Shown here one piece after another: positions 15,974 through 25,044 of a stretch of 64,000 bases of DNA (the stretch's first letter is position 1; each line of letters opens with the position of its first letter). The position numbers were made by a program, and so were the translations under genes. This DNA is from Pseudomonas sp. L5B5 (GTDB lineage: Bacteria; Pseudomonadota; Gammaproteobacteria; Pseudomonadales; Pseudomonadaceae). The stretch is from NCBI RefSeq assembly GCF_020520285.1, contig NZ_CP084742.1, positions 1,488,001 through 1,552,000 on the forward strand, written 5' to 3'. Below the pieces are notes generated by a model that saw only the letters and a program-made list of their open reading frames with translations, was not told the origin of the DNA and made no database searches.

Positions 15974-16618
15974 ATGTTCAGCCTGCCCCATCGTTCGCCA
16001 CGGGACCTGCCCTTCGTCGTCGACCACACTGCGCTGCTGCTGGTGGACATGCAGCGGGCCTGGCTCGAACCGCAGTTCGATCCGCACCTGCAAGGCCCCG
16101 AGGGCGAGGCGTTCCTCAAGCGCGCCCGGGAGCAGGTGGTCCCCAACCAGCAGAAACTCCTGGCAGCGGTGCGCGAAGCCCGGCAGAACGTGCTGCACAC
16201 CGTCATCGAGAGCCTTACCGCCGACGGCCGCGACCGTTCCCTGGACCACAAGCTGTCGGACATGCACCTGCCCAAGGGCAGCCCGCAAGCGGCGATCATC
16301 GCCGAGCTGACACCGGTGGAAAACGAGATCGTGCTGCCCAAGACCTCATCCGGGGTATTCAACTCCACGAACATCGACTACGTGCTGCGCAACCTGGAAA
16401 CCCGCCACCTGATCATCGCCGGGATCGTCACCGACCAGTGCGTGGACATGGCCGTGCGCGATGCCGCCGACCGTGGCTACCTGGTGACCTTGGTGGAAGA
16501 TGCCTGCGCCACCTACAGCGACGCTCGGCACCAGGCCTGTCTCAACGCGATCAAGGGCTACTGCTGGATCACCGACACCGCCACGGTGCTCGGCCGCCTG
16601 CGGGAGATCCGCGGATGA
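15974..16618 (+). CDS. Isochorismatase-family cysteine hydrolase
   Basis: A 214-residue hydrolase with the isochorismatase fold. The catalytic Asp is in ALLLVDMQRAW (residue about 25), the Lys in VLPKTSSGVF, and the nucleophilic Cys in GIVTDQCVDMAVRDA. Having the Cys places it with amide hydrolases (nicotinamidase, N-carbamoylsarcosine amidase, ureidoacrylate amidase) and not with true isochorismatase. It starts two bases after the RpiR stop with GGAG-type spacing, and its stop overlaps the next ATG. It most likely cleaves an amide or carbamoyl intermediate of the pathway encoded here; the substrate is unknown. Confidence 0.88.
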   Translation: MFSLPHRSPRDLPFVVDHTALLLVDMQRAWLEPQFDPHLQGPEGEAFLKRAREQVVPNQQKLLAAVREARQNVLHTVIESLTADGRDRSLDHKLSDMHLPKGSPQAAIIAELTPVENEIVLPKTSSGVFNSTNIDYVLRNLETRHLIIAGIVTDQCVDMAVRDAADRGYLVTLVEDACATYSDARHQACLNAIKGYCWITDTATVLGRLREIRG

Positions 16619-17970
16619 ACCGGGCCCAGGGCATCGAGGCCCTGAGCCCCGTGGCGATGACCAGCATCGTCACCACCGACCTGATCGGCGTCACCCGTGG
16701 ACGCTCGTTCCCCAGCGACGAGCTGGAACGCTACCGGGTCGGCGGCTGCGGCTGGGTGCCGGCCAACAGCGCGCTGACGCCCCAGGACCTGATCGCCGAG
16801 GACAACCCCTGGGGAGCCTACGGCGACCTGCGGCTGATCCCCGACCTGGACAGCCGGGTCAGCGTCGGTGCCGGACCCGACGCCTCGGCGCCGGCCCTGG
16901 AGTTCATCCATGCCAATATCTGCCAGACCGACGGCCAGCCCTGGGCCGCCTGCCCGCGCACCTTGCTGCGCAACGAACTGGCGGCCTACCAGGTCCTGGG
17001 CATCCAGGTCACCGCGGCCTTCGAGCATGAGTTCAACCTCGACACCGGTAGCGACCAGGCCGAACACCTGGCCTTCTCCCTGCAGGCCCAGCGCCAGGGC
17101 GCGGCCTTCGGCGGTTGGTTGCTGGCCGCACTGCGCGCCGCCGGGGTCGAGCCGGAAATGTTCCTGCCCGAGTACGGCAAGCATCAATACGAAGTCACCT
17201 GCCGCCCGACCCAGGGCCTGGCCGCCGCCGACCGGGCGGTGAACGTGCGCGAGATCACCCGCGAGATCGCCCGGCAACTGGGACAGCGGGTCAGCTTCGC
17301 GCCCAAGACTGCCGAGAACGCGGTGTGCAACGGCGTGCACCTGCACCTGAGCCTGCAGGACCTGGACGGCGCCCCGTTGCTCTACGATCCGCAGGCGGTG
17401 AGCGGCGACGACCTCTCGCGCCTCGGTCAGCACTGGGCCGCAGGCGTGCTCAAGCACCTGCCGGCACTGTGCGCCTTCACCGCGCCCACCCCGATTTCCT
17501 ATGCACGCCTGCAGCCCCACCACTGGAGCGCCTCCTACGCCTGCCTGGGCCTGCGTAACCGCGAAGCCTCGCTGCGCATCTGCCCCACCGTGACCATCGG
17601 CGGCAAGGCGGCGGCTCCCCAGTACAACCTGGAGTTCCGCGCCCTGGACGCCACCGCCTCGCCGCACCTGGCCATGGCCGTAGTGCTGATGGCCGGGCGG
17701 CTGGGCATCGAGCAACAGCTGGCGCTCAATGCGGTGACCGACAAGGTCCCCGACGACCTGAGCGCCGAACAGCGCCTGGCCAGCGGCATCGTGCCGCTGC
17801 CCGGCAACCTGCCCCAGGCCCTGGAATGCCTGCGTGACAACCGCGAGCTGCGGCAGCTGCTGCCGCAACCGCTGCTGGATACCTATTTCGCCGTCAAGCA
17901 AAAGGAAGTGTCCCTGACCGAGCACCTGAACCCTGCCCAACTCTGTGAGCACTATGGACACCTGTACTGA
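16615..17970 (+). CDS. Glutamine synthetase-family ligase (gamma-glutamylamine synthetase-like)
   Basis: A 451-residue protein of the glutamine synthetase superfamily. The catalytic C-terminal domain is present, with EHEFNL (metal-binding Glu), NGVHLHLSL and the Arg-rich LRNREASLRICP and NLEFRALD stretches. Overall it looks like the PuuA / glutamate-amine ligase branch rather than GlnA. It overlaps the isochorismatase stop in an ATGA and overlaps the next gene by 17 bases, so expression is coupled. In known pathways such enzymes gamma-glutamylate an amine before oxidation; which amine is used here cannot be told from sequence. Confidence 0.88.
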   Translation: MNRAQGIEALSPVAMTSIVTTDLIGVTRGRSFPSDELERYRVGGCGWVPANSALTPQDLIAEDNPWGAYGDLRLIPDLDSRVSVGAGPDASAPALEFIHANICQTDGQPWAACPRTLLRNELAAYQVLGIQVTAAFEHEFNLDTGSDQAEHLAFSLQAQRQGAAFGGWLLAALRAAGVEPEMFLPEYGKHQYEVTCRPTQGLAAADRAVNVREITREIARQLGQRVSFAPKTAENAVCNGVHLHLSLQDLDGAPLLYDPQAVSGDDLSRLGQHWAAGVLKHLPALCAFTAPTPISYARLQPHHWSASYACLGLRNREASLRICPTVTIGGKAAAPQYNLEFRALDATASPHLAMAVVLMAGRLGIEQQLALNAVTDKVPDDLSAEQRLASGIVPLPGNLPQALECLRDNRELRQLLPQPLLDTYFAVKQKEVSLTEHLNPAQLCEHYGHLY

Positions 17971-18706
17971 ATCCGCCGAGCTGGGGCTCTACACCGAGCC
18001 GGCCTATCGCCTGTTCCGGGAAGACTCCGAGCATCCGCTGATCCTGGTCTGCGAGCACGCCAGCCACTACATTCCACCGGCCCTGAACGACCTGGGCCTG
18101 AGCCCGGTGGCGGCCCTCGAGCATATCGCCTGGGACCCAGGCGCCCTGGAGCTGGCCCAGAGCCTGTCCCAGGCCCTGGGCGCAACCTTGATTGCAGCCA
18201 ACTACTCGCGCCTGCTGATCGACCTCAACCGTCCGCGGCATGCCCCCGACAGCATCCCGCTGCAGAGCGAGATCTACCAGGTGCCGGGCAACCAGCACCT
18301 GGACGAAGCGACCCGCGAGTATCGCCGCCAGCAGCTGTTCACCCCGTTTCACCAGCGCCTGCAACGCATCATCGACCGGCGCCTGGCCCAGGGCCGTGAA
18401 GTGCGCGTGGTGGGCATCCACAGCTTCACCCCGGTGTACTACGGCCAGCCGCGCGATCTGGAAATCGGCGTGCTCTACGGCAGCGCCACCGCCTACGCCG
18501 CCCGGGTACTGGAGGGGTTGTGGGCCCTGCCGATGAAAGTGGCTGGCAACCAGCCTTATGAAATCGATCCGTTGAGCGATATGACGGTACCGGTGCACGG
18601 CGATGCACGGGGCCTGGAGTCGGTGTTGATCGAGGTGCGCAATGACCTGCTGCGCACCCCGCAGGCCGTGCAGCACTGGAGCGACTGCCTGGCGCCATTG
18701 CTGTAG
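17954..18706 (+). CDS. N-formylglutamate amidohydrolase-family protein
   Basis: A 250-residue zinc-type hydrolase of the N-formylglutamate amidohydrolase (HutG-like) family. Visible family features are LVCEHASHYIPPAL near residue 30, LIDLNRPRHAPDSIP, VGIHSFTPVYYG near 155, and GVLYGSA. The start is taken at ATG 17954; GTG 17945 is an alternative, and both lie inside the end of the ligase gene. It probably removes an acyl group, or the gamma-glutamyl or formyl unit, from an intermediate made by the genes upstream. No histidine-utilisation genes are near, so a HutG role is unlikely. Confidence 0.86.
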   Translation: MDTCTESAELGLYTEPAYRLFREDSEHPLILVCEHASHYIPPALNDLGLSPVAALEHIAWDPGALELAQSLSQALGATLIAANYSRLLIDLNRPRHAPDSIPLQSEIYQVPGNQHLDEATREYRRQQLFTPFHQRLQRIIDRRLAQGREVRVVGIHSFTPVYYGQPRDLEIGVLYGSATAYAARVLEGLWALPMKVAGNQPYEIDPLSDMTVPVHGDARGLESVLIEVRNDLLRTPQAVQHWSDCLAPLL

Positions 18707-18888
18707 TCGGCAAGGAAGATTCGCTGGATAAACCGCTGTTTGCAGGACCGGTACGACAACAATCAGAAAAACCGCCGTGGTGTGTCTTTGACCCTGCCAG
18801 GTTCGAACACAGGCCCGCACACCAGGGAGTCAATGACGACCCCTGGCGCGAGCGCTGCCCCCCTATTGGCTACAAGGAGAACTGCTTC

Positions 18889-20238
18889 ATGGAGATTGAA
18901 GAATTCGGCTACAAACAGGAACTCAAGCGCGGGCTGAACCTGCGTGACCTGGTGGTCTACGGGATGATTTTCATGATCCCCATCGCCCCGTTCGGGGTCT
19001 ACGGCTACGTCAACCAGGAAGCACCGGGCATGGTGCCCCTGGCCTACATCATCGGCATGGTGGCCATGCTCTTCACGGCCCTGAGCTACGGCGCCATGGC
19101 TCGCGCCTTTCCCATCGCCGGCTCGGTCTACTCCTACGCCCAGCGCGGGCTCAACCCCCATGTCGGCTTCCTCGCCGGCTGGCTGATGCTCCTGGACTAC
19201 CTGCTGATCCCCCCGCTGCTCTACGTCTACGCGGCCATGGCGCTCAACCACCTGTACCCGGAGATACCCAAGGTCGGTTTCATCCTGGCATTCCTGGTCA
19301 GCGCCACCTTCGTCAACCTGCGGGGCATCACCTTCACGGCGAGGATGAACATCCTGTTCCTGCTGGCGCAACTGGTGGTCCTGGGGATCTTCCTGTTCTA
19401 CGCCTGGAACGCCCTGCACGGCGGCGCCGGCCACGGCCAGCTGACCCTGGCGCCGTTGTACAGCCCGGACAATTTCCACTTCGGCATGCTGATGCAGGGC
19501 GTGTCCATCGCCGTGCTGTCGTTCCTGGGTTTCGATGCGATCTCGACCCTGGCCGAGGAGGTCAAGGGCGACCCGGGCCGCAGCGTCGGGCGTGCCGCGC
19601 TGATCACCCTGGTGGTGATGGGCGCGATCTTCGTCGTGCAAACCTGGATCGCCACCGACCTGGCCGCCGGCATGGGCTTCAAGTCCGCCGACACCGCCTT
19701 CTACGAGATCGCCGAACTGGCCGCCGGCAGCTGGCTGGCGACCCTCACCGGGGTGGCCACGGCGCTGGCCTGGGGCGTGGCGGTGGCCATCACTTCGCAG
19801 GCCGCGGTGTCGCGCCTGCTGTTCGGCATGGCCCGCGATGGCAAGTTGCCCAAGGTGCTGGCCAAGGTTCATCCCAAGCACAATACCCCGCACATCAGCA
19901 TCTACCTGGTGGCGGTGCTGTCGCTGGTGATCTGCTACCTGTTCATCAACTCGGTGGACACCCTGACTTCCCTGGTCAACTTCGGTGCCCTGAGCGGCTT
20001 CATGCTGCTGCACATCACCGTGATCAATTTCTACTGGCGCCGGCAGAAGTCCGGCCAGGTCCTGCGTCACCTGGTCTGCCCGCTTGTCGGTTTCGTGATC
20101 GTCTGCGCCATCATGTACAACATGGGGGTGGACGCGCAGAAACTTGGCGCCATCTGGGTGGTCGCAGGATTGGTATACCTGTTTGTGCTCAATCGGCTGG
20201 GCAACGGTGCCGCCCTGCCGGATCCGCTCAAGCAATAG
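18889..20238 (+). CDS. APC-family amino-acid/amine permease
   Basis: A 449-residue inner-membrane permease with about twelve hydrophobic segments. The first segment (IFMIPIAPFGVYGY) and the SFLGFDAISTLAEE stretch near residue 210 are typical of the amino-acid/polyamine/organocation superfamily. AAGGAG lies about ten bases before the ATG. It follows the amidohydrolase gene by 182 bases, in the same direction, and so probably brings in the substrate of the RpiR-controlled pathway. PuuP (putrescine) and eat-like permeases are the nearest familiar relatives by eye; the exact substrate is not known. Confidence 0.9.
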   Translation: MEIEEFGYKQELKRGLNLRDLVVYGMIFMIPIAPFGVYGYVNQEAPGMVPLAYIIGMVAMLFTALSYGAMARAFPIAGSVYSYAQRGLNPHVGFLAGWLMLLDYLLIPPLLYVYAAMALNHLYPEIPKVGFILAFLVSATFVNLRGITFTARMNILFLLAQLVVLGIFLFYAWNALHGGAGHGQLTLAPLYSPDNFHFGMLMQGVSIAVLSFLGFDAISTLAEEVKGDPGRSVGRAALITLVVMGAIFVVQTWIATDLAAGMGFKSADTAFYEIAELAAGSWLATLTGVATALAWGVAVAITSQAAVSRLLFGMARDGKLPKVLAKVHPKHNTPHISIYLVAVLSLVICYLFINSVDTLTSLVNFGALSGFMLLHITVINFYWRRQKSGQVLRHLVCPLVGFVIVCAIMYNMGVDAQKLGAIWVVAGLVYLFVLNRLGNGAALPDPLKQ

Positions 20239-20359
20239 TGAAAGCGGCGCAGCCCCTGTGGGGCGCCGCGCCTTCTGGGCACTGCCACCAAGAGCAGCCA
20301 GGAAACGGGCCGCCGGATGTCGCGGCCTTGTAGATGCGTGGAAATCGACAGTGATGTCT

Positions 20360-20386
20360 GGCCGCCCTGCCCTCGGGCTGGCGGCC
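20360..20386 (+). terminator. Strong hairpin between the permease and the acyltransferase genes
   Basis: GGCCGCC pairs with GGCGGCC, with an inner GCCC/GGGC stem, about 20 bases before the acyltransferase start codon. There is no T-tract, so it is more likely an mRNA-stability or partial processing hairpin than a full terminator. A weaker GCGGCGC/GCGCCGC pair lies just after the permease stop (20245-20270). Confidence 0.45.
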
Positions 20387-20406
20387 CTTGATACAGGAGT
20401 ACACCC

Positions 20407-21423
20407 ATGCTGGCCTTGCGTCCCGTGGCGTTATCCGATCTGCCCCAACTGCGGCGCCTGGCCCGCGAACGACTGCTGGGCGTGACTTCGCTGGTGGACG
20501 ACGAAGACTGCCTGCGGGAAAAGATCCTCGATTCCCTGGCGTCCTTCGCCAAGACCGAAGCTAGCCAGGGCCCGGAAAACTACTTTTTTGTCCTCGAAGA
20601 CCCCGACAGCGGTTGCTTGCACGGCTGTTCGGACATCCTGGCCACGGCCGGCTTCCCCGAACCGTTCTACAACCTGCGCAACCGCCCGTTCATCAGCAGC
20701 TCCCGCGAGCTGGACATCCAGCACGGGGTGCCGACCCTGTCCCTGTGCCATGACCTGAGCGAGCAAACCCTGCTGCGCAGCTTCCACATGGATGCCGCGC
20801 TGGCCGGCACGCCCCTGGCACAACTGACCTCCCGGGCACGCTTGCTGTTCATCGCCGCCCACCCCCTGCGTTTCGCCGACAGCTGCATCAGCGAGATCGT
20901 CGGCTACAGCACCGCCAGTGGCCACTCGCCGTTCTGGGAAGCGGTGGGCCAGCACTTCTTCGACCTGCCCTATGTCGAGGCCGAACGGCTGTGTGCCCTG
21001 CAGGGCCGAGGTTTTCTCGTCGAATTGATGCCCCAGTACCCGATCTACATCCCGATGCTCGCGCAACCGGCCCAGGACTGCATCGGCCGCATCCATCCCG
21101 ATGCCAAGGAGGCCTGCGACATCCTGGTGGACGAAGGTTTTTCCCCCACCCAGTACGTCGACCTGTTCGACGCCGGCCCGACCCTGCAGGGGCGCAACCA
21201 TGAACTGCGCTCGATCATCCAGAGCCGGATCGCCACCAGCTACCTCGCTGCGCAGAGTGGCCAGGGCCGTCCATGGCTGCTGAGCAACGATCGGCTGCAA
21301 GGCTTTCGCGCCATCGTCGCCCTGCTCGACGAGGCTCCCGGCGACTTCACGGGCCTGGACCAGGCAATGCTCCAGGCCTTGCAGCTGGAACCCGGCGACC
21401 CGGTGCGGAGCATTGCGTTATGA
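20407..21423 (+). CDS. Arginine N-succinyltransferase-family protein (AstA/AruF-like), first copy
   Basis: A 338-residue GNAT-fold acyltransferase of the AstA family. Seen features are the N-terminal LALRPVALSDLPQLRRLARE, VPTLSLCHDLS, RARLLFIAAHPLRFAD, GHSPFWEAVGQHFFDL and FSPTQYVDLFDAGPTL, all family landmarks. AstA starts the succinyl-arginine route by moving succinyl from succinyl-CoA to arginine or ornithine. AGGAG lies seven bases before the ATG. No astBDE genes are adjacent, and the cluster has other amine-processing enzymes, so this is probably a paralog acting on a different amino compound. It is paired with a second copy 49 bases downstream, like AruF and AruG. Confidence 0.87.
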   Translation: MLALRPVALSDLPQLRRLARERLLGVTSLVDDEDCLREKILDSLASFAKTEASQGPENYFFVLEDPDSGCLHGCSDILATAGFPEPFYNLRNRPFISSSRELDIQHGVPTLSLCHDLSEQTLLRSFHMDAALAGTPLAQLTSRARLLFIAAHPLRFADSCISEIVGYSTASGHSPFWEAVGQHFFDLPYVEAERLCALQGRGFLVELMPQYPIYIPMLAQPAQDCIGRIHPDAKEACDILVDEGFSPTQYVDLFDAGPTLQGRNHELRSIIQSRIATSYLAAQSGQGRPWLLSNDRLQGFRAIVALLDEAPGDFTGLDQAMLQALQLEPGDPVRSIAL

Positions 21424-21472
21424 CCCTGCGTCCCTACCTCCCCACAACCAGCCCGCTGCCAGGAGCCAGAGC

Positions 21473-22540
21473 ATGATCGTGCGTCCGATCCGCGTCACCG
21501 ACCTGCCGGCGGTGCTGCGCCTGCTGGGAGGCTGCCAGCGCGAGCTGGATAACCTCAGCACCGACCCCGAGCGCCTGGACCACCGGGTGCGCTGGGCCCA
21601 GCGGGCCTTTGCCGGCCAGGTGGAGCGCGCCGACGCCGATTACCTGTTCGTGCTCGAAGATGACGACCAGCAAGTGACCGGTATCTGCGGCCTGAGCGGC
21701 GCCATCGGCCTGCGCGAGCCCTGCTACAACTATCGGCTCGGCGTCACCCGTGGCAGCGCACCCGGGCTGGGCATCGAGAAACAGGTCCCGACCCTGTTCC
21801 TGTGCAACGACATGACTGGACAATCCCAGCTGTGCTCGCTGTTCCTGCGCCATGACCTGCGCCAGGGCCACACCGGCCGTCTGTTGTCCACCGCCCGCCT
21901 GCTGTTCGTCGCCGAATACCCCACGCTGTTCGGCGACAAGCTGGTGGCCGAGTTGCGTGGCCAGGTCGACAGCCAGGGCTGCTCGCCATTCTGGGACAGC
22001 CTGGGTCGGCACTTCTTCAAGATGGATTTCCAGCAGGCCAACCGCCTGTCCAGTCAGGGCAGCAAGTCCTTCATCGCCGAACTGATGCCGCGCCAACCGC
22101 TTTACACCTGCCTGCTCAGCACCCAGGCCCAGGCCTCCATCGGCCAGGCCCATGCCAGCACCGACCAGGCGGTGGGCATCTTGCGCGACGAAGGTTTCAG
22201 TCACCAGGGCTGCATCGACGTCTTCGACGGCGGCCCGCTGATCGAGGCCGAGGTGACGAAGATCCGCAGCGTGCGCGAAAGCCAGGTGTTGCCGCTGCTG
22301 GTGGGCAATCCTGACCAGCAGGCGCCGATGTGGCTGATCCACAACCGGCGCCTGGAAAGCTGTCGCATCACCGCTGCGCCGGGGCGCCTGGTAGCCGGCT
22401 GCCTGCTGGTGGACCGCCAGACCACCAAGCGCCTGCAACTGCAACCCGGTGATTCGGTTCGCGCAGTGCCGCTGCTGGCCTGCCCTTCGAGTGCCAGCGA
22501 CCAGCCCCCGGTACGCACCTCCCCCGCCACCGTCCCGTGA
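21473..22540 (+). CDS. Arginine N-succinyltransferase-family protein (AstA/AruG-like), second copy
   Basis: A 355-residue partner of the preceding gene, with the same landmarks in the same order (VRPIRVTDLPAVLRLLGG, VPTLFLCNDMTGQ, RARLLFVAEY in slightly changed form, GCSPFWDSLGRHFFKMDF, FSHQGCIDVFDGGP). The last 20 residues are low-complexity and Pro/Ser-rich, and are probably not part of the fold. AGGAG precedes the ATG at 21473. The two copies are clearly related but far from identical, as expected for the two subunits of a hetero-oligomeric arginine/ornithine succinyltransferase. It ends the RpiR gene set; a REP pair follows. Confidence 0.86.
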   Translation: MIVRPIRVTDLPAVLRLLGGCQRELDNLSTDPERLDHRVRWAQRAFAGQVERADADYLFVLEDDDQQVTGICGLSGAIGLREPCYNYRLGVTRGSAPGLGIEKQVPTLFLCNDMTGQSQLCSLFLRHDLRQGHTGRLLSTARLLFVAEYPTLFGDKLVAELRGQVDSQGCSPFWDSLGRHFFKMDFQQANRLSSQGSKSFIAELMPRQPLYTCLLSTQAQASIGQAHASTDQAVGILRDEGFSHQGCIDVFDGGPLIEAEVTKIRSVRESQVLPLLVGNPDQQAPMWLIHNRRLESCRITAAPGRLVAGCLLVDRQTTKRLQLQPGDSVRAVPLLACPSSASDQPPVRTSPATVP

Positions 22541-22550
22541 AGCTCTGCTT

Positions 22551-22672
22551 CGTGTAGCCGCTGCCGCAGGCTGCGTACGACCGCGCAGCGGGCGCAAACC
22601 TTGCGAATTCCACAATGAAGGCCCTGCGGGCCTTGGCGCAGCTTCGCAGGCTCAGCAGCGGCTACACGAGCT
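22551..22672. repeat. REP-type inverted repeat pair
   Basis: The left arm starts GTAGCCGCTGCCGCAGGCTG and the right arm ends CAGCAGCGGCTACA. It has the same family and layout as the pair at 5239-5383. It is likely to end transcripts from the acyltransferase gene or to stabilise them. Confidence 0.75.
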
Positions 22673-22764
22673 GCGCTGGGCTCGGCGATAACGGTATGGC
22701 TGCGCAGCGGGCGCAATCATGGCGGCCACAGGATTGACGAACGGTAGGACGAGTGTTCAGATGC

Positions 22765-22955
22765 CGCCCTGTTTCAGGTGCCTCACGCCGCCGTGCGTGA
22801 GGTGAAACGGGAAACCGGTGCGCCCCCAGAGGCAAGTCCGGTGCTGCCCCCGCAACGGTAAGCGAGTGCTGCATTCAACACGCCACTGTACCCAAGGTAT
22901 GGGAAGGCGAATGCAGCCAGCCTCGCAAGCCCGGAGACCGGCCTGAAGTATCTGT
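22765..22955 (+). promoter_or_regulatory. Cobalamin riboswitch
   Basis: All core parts of the adenosylcobalamin aptamer are present in order. After the first stem come GGGAAACCGGTGC (22809), then AAGTCCGGTGCTGCCCCCGC (the B12 box core, ending near 22855), the CCACTG...GGTATGGGAAGGCG arms, and the closing GCAAGCCCGGAGACCGGCCT near 22943. It lies in the leader of the TonB-receptor gene, about 105 bases before the start codon. Bound cobalamin would shut down the uptake operon. Confidence 0.95.
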
Positions 22956-23059
22956 TTGGCAATCCTGCGGTGGGCGGGCATGGGCCGGTGTGGGCGCGTG
23001 CGCGTGCCTGCCACCTTCTCCCTGCGTGCTTCCCGAAGACACTTTCGAGAAGACCAACA

Positions 23060-25033
23060 ATGAAAACAACAGACACTTCCCTTGCGCGCGACTGGCGTGC
23101 TCCGCGCCGTTCCATGGGCGGCGCCCTGCTCGGCTGCCTGTTCAGCCCCTGGCTGCTGGCCGACGATACATCCCTGAAGCTGGACCAGCAGTTCGTGTCT
23201 GCCCCGTCGGTGGAATCCACTACCGTGGCCGAGATGGCCAAGTACGGCAGCAAGGTAGACGTCATCGATCGCCAGCAGATCGAGCGTGCCGGTCCCAGCA
23301 GCGACATCACCCGGGTGCTGCAGATGTACGTGCCGGGCCTCTATGTAGCGCCCAAGAACGGCCCCTTCGACTACGGCACCTATTCGCTGCTGGGCGGACG
23401 CAACGACGACACGCTGATCCTGCTCGATGGCGTGCGCCTGAACAACCGCCTGTACGGCGGCCTGTACCTGGATACCCTGCCAGCCAACGCCATCGAGCGC
23501 ATCGAAGTGCTCAAGGGCGGCCAGAGCCTGCTGTTCGGCACCCAGGCGGTGTCCGGGGTGATCAACATCGTCACCCGCAGCCCACAGACCCGCGACGCCT
23601 CCGGCGAAGTCAACCTGGGCCTGGACAGTTTCATGGGCAAGAGCGGCGATGCCCGGGTGGAACGCATCGTCAGCAACGGCCTGGGCGACCTCGGCCTGCT
23701 GGCCTATGTCAGCCACAACGTCTCCGACGGCTACCAGCCGTTTCGCAACAGCGCCTACAACGCCAGCACCCGGGACAAGAAGCGCTCCTATGAGGTGACC
23801 ACCTTCGGCGCCAAGGCGATCCAGGGTTTTGGCGACGATTCGCGCCTGGAACTGTTCTACCAGTACACCGACGCCAACCTGGATTTCGCCCGCGCCGCGA
23901 ACAACAAGAAGACCACCAACGACCGGGTCCAGCAGATCGCCACCGCCACCTTCGAGCAACGCCTGGGCGAGCGTTTCAGCTACTTCGTCAAGGGCCATGT
24001 CAACGACTGGGATACGCGCTACACCCGTATCAACAACAGCGATGATGGCGGCACCAAGATCATCAACCACAACGACTACTGGGGCTTCACCGACTGGGGC
24101 GTGCAGGCCGAAGGCAAGGCCGAACTGGACGGCGGCCATGTGCTGGTATTCGGCACCGACAACCAGTGGTTCAAGGGCCAGGACGACGTACTCAAGATCG
24201 ACAACAGCAAGGCCCAGGCCAACGCCCTGTACACCCAGTTGCGCCCGGTGTTCGATACCCTGCCGGACTGGCACCCGAGCATCGGCGTGCGCCACGAAAA
24301 AATGAGCGGTGGCGAGAGCGCCACGGTGGGCATGCTCACCTCGCTGTACGACCTCACGCCCAACTGGCAACTGCGCGGCCAGTACGGCAATGCCTTCAAG
24401 CTGCCCAACGCCGAGCAGCTGTTCGCCAACGAGCCCTATGAAAAAGGCAACCGCAACCTCAAGCCGGAAAAGAGCGTCAATGCCGAGCTGGGCCTGGACT
24501 ACAAGGGCAGCCTGCTGGCCGGTGAGTTCAATGCCAGCGTCACCGCCTACCGGCGCAAGATCGACGACCTGATTGCCCTGGACGGCATCCACTTCGTCAA
24601 CGGTGACAGCCAGGTCAGGGTCCGGGGCATCGAGGTGGACGGGCGCTGGCAATTCAGCCCGCAATGGAACCTGTCCGCCGACATGACCCGCAACCTGGTC
24701 GAATCACGCAACGTGACCCTGAGCAATATCCCCGGGTTCTTCGCCCGCTCGCGCCTGGGCTTCGAATCGCAGGACCGGATGTGGGGCGTGGGCGGCGCGA
24801 TCCGCTATATCGGCCAGGTCGAGAGTTCGAAGAAAGTCGACTACGGCCACTACTCGGTGGTCGACGCCGATGCCTATCGCTACCTCGACACGGCCCAGCA
24901 GCATCGCCTGAGCCTGCTGGTGGAGAACCTGTTCGACCGCGACTACGCCACCAGCATGACCAACGACAAACCGGCGCTGGACAACCTGGGGCGCCCCTTC
25001 ACCACCGAAGTGCGCTACACCTACCGCTTCTGA
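23060..25033 (+). CDS. TonB-dependent outer-membrane receptor for cobalamin (BtuB-like)
   Basis: A 657-residue TonB-dependent receptor. A signal peptide (residues 1-34, ending LLADD) is followed by the plug domain (about 50-160: VDVIDRQQIERAG, LLGGRNDDTLILLDGVRLNN, IEVLKGGQSLLFGTQAVSGV) and a beta-barrel that ends in the family's terminal Phe (TEVRYTYRF). The ATG at 23060 is the one after the riboswitch. The riboswitch makes a B12 or corrinoid cargo very likely. It is followed by a [2Fe-2S] protein and a BtuF-like binding protein in one operon. It is longer than E. coli BtuB and not clearly its ortholog, so no symbol is given. Confidence 0.93.
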   Translation: MKTTDTSLARDWRAPRRSMGGALLGCLFSPWLLADDTSLKLDQQFVSAPSVESTTVAEMAKYGSKVDVIDRQQIERAGPSSDITRVLQMYVPGLYVAPKNGPFDYGTYSLLGGRNDDTLILLDGVRLNNRLYGGLYLDTLPANAIERIEVLKGGQSLLFGTQAVSGVINIVTRSPQTRDASGEVNLGLDSFMGKSGDARVERIVSNGLGDLGLLAYVSHNVSDGYQPFRNSAYNASTRDKKRSYEVTTFGAKAIQGFGDDSRLELFYQYTDANLDFARAANNKKTTNDRVQQIATATFEQRLGERFSYFVKGHVNDWDTRYTRINNSDDGGTKIINHNDYWGFTDWGVQAEGKAELDGGHVLVFGTDNQWFKGQDDVLKIDNSKAQANALYTQLRPVFDTLPDWHPSIGVRHEKMSGGESATVGMLTSLYDLTPNWQLRGQYGNAFKLPNAEQLFANEPYEKGNRNLKPEKSVNAELGLDYKGSLLAGEFNASVTAYRRKIDDLIALDGIHFVNGDSQVRVRGIEVDGRWQFSPQWNLSADMTRNLVESRNVTLSNIPGFFARSRLGFESQDRMWGVGGAIRYIGQVESSKKVDYGHYSVVDADAYRYLDTAQQHRLSLLVENLFDRDYATSMTNDKPALDNLGRPFTTEVRYTYRF

Positions 25034-25044
25034 GGCCGACCGAC

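Noticed and set aside
17954..18706. HutG role for the N-formylglutamate amidohydrolase-like gene
   Set aside because: No other histidine-utilisation gene is near; the overlap with the ligase gene ties it to a different pathway.
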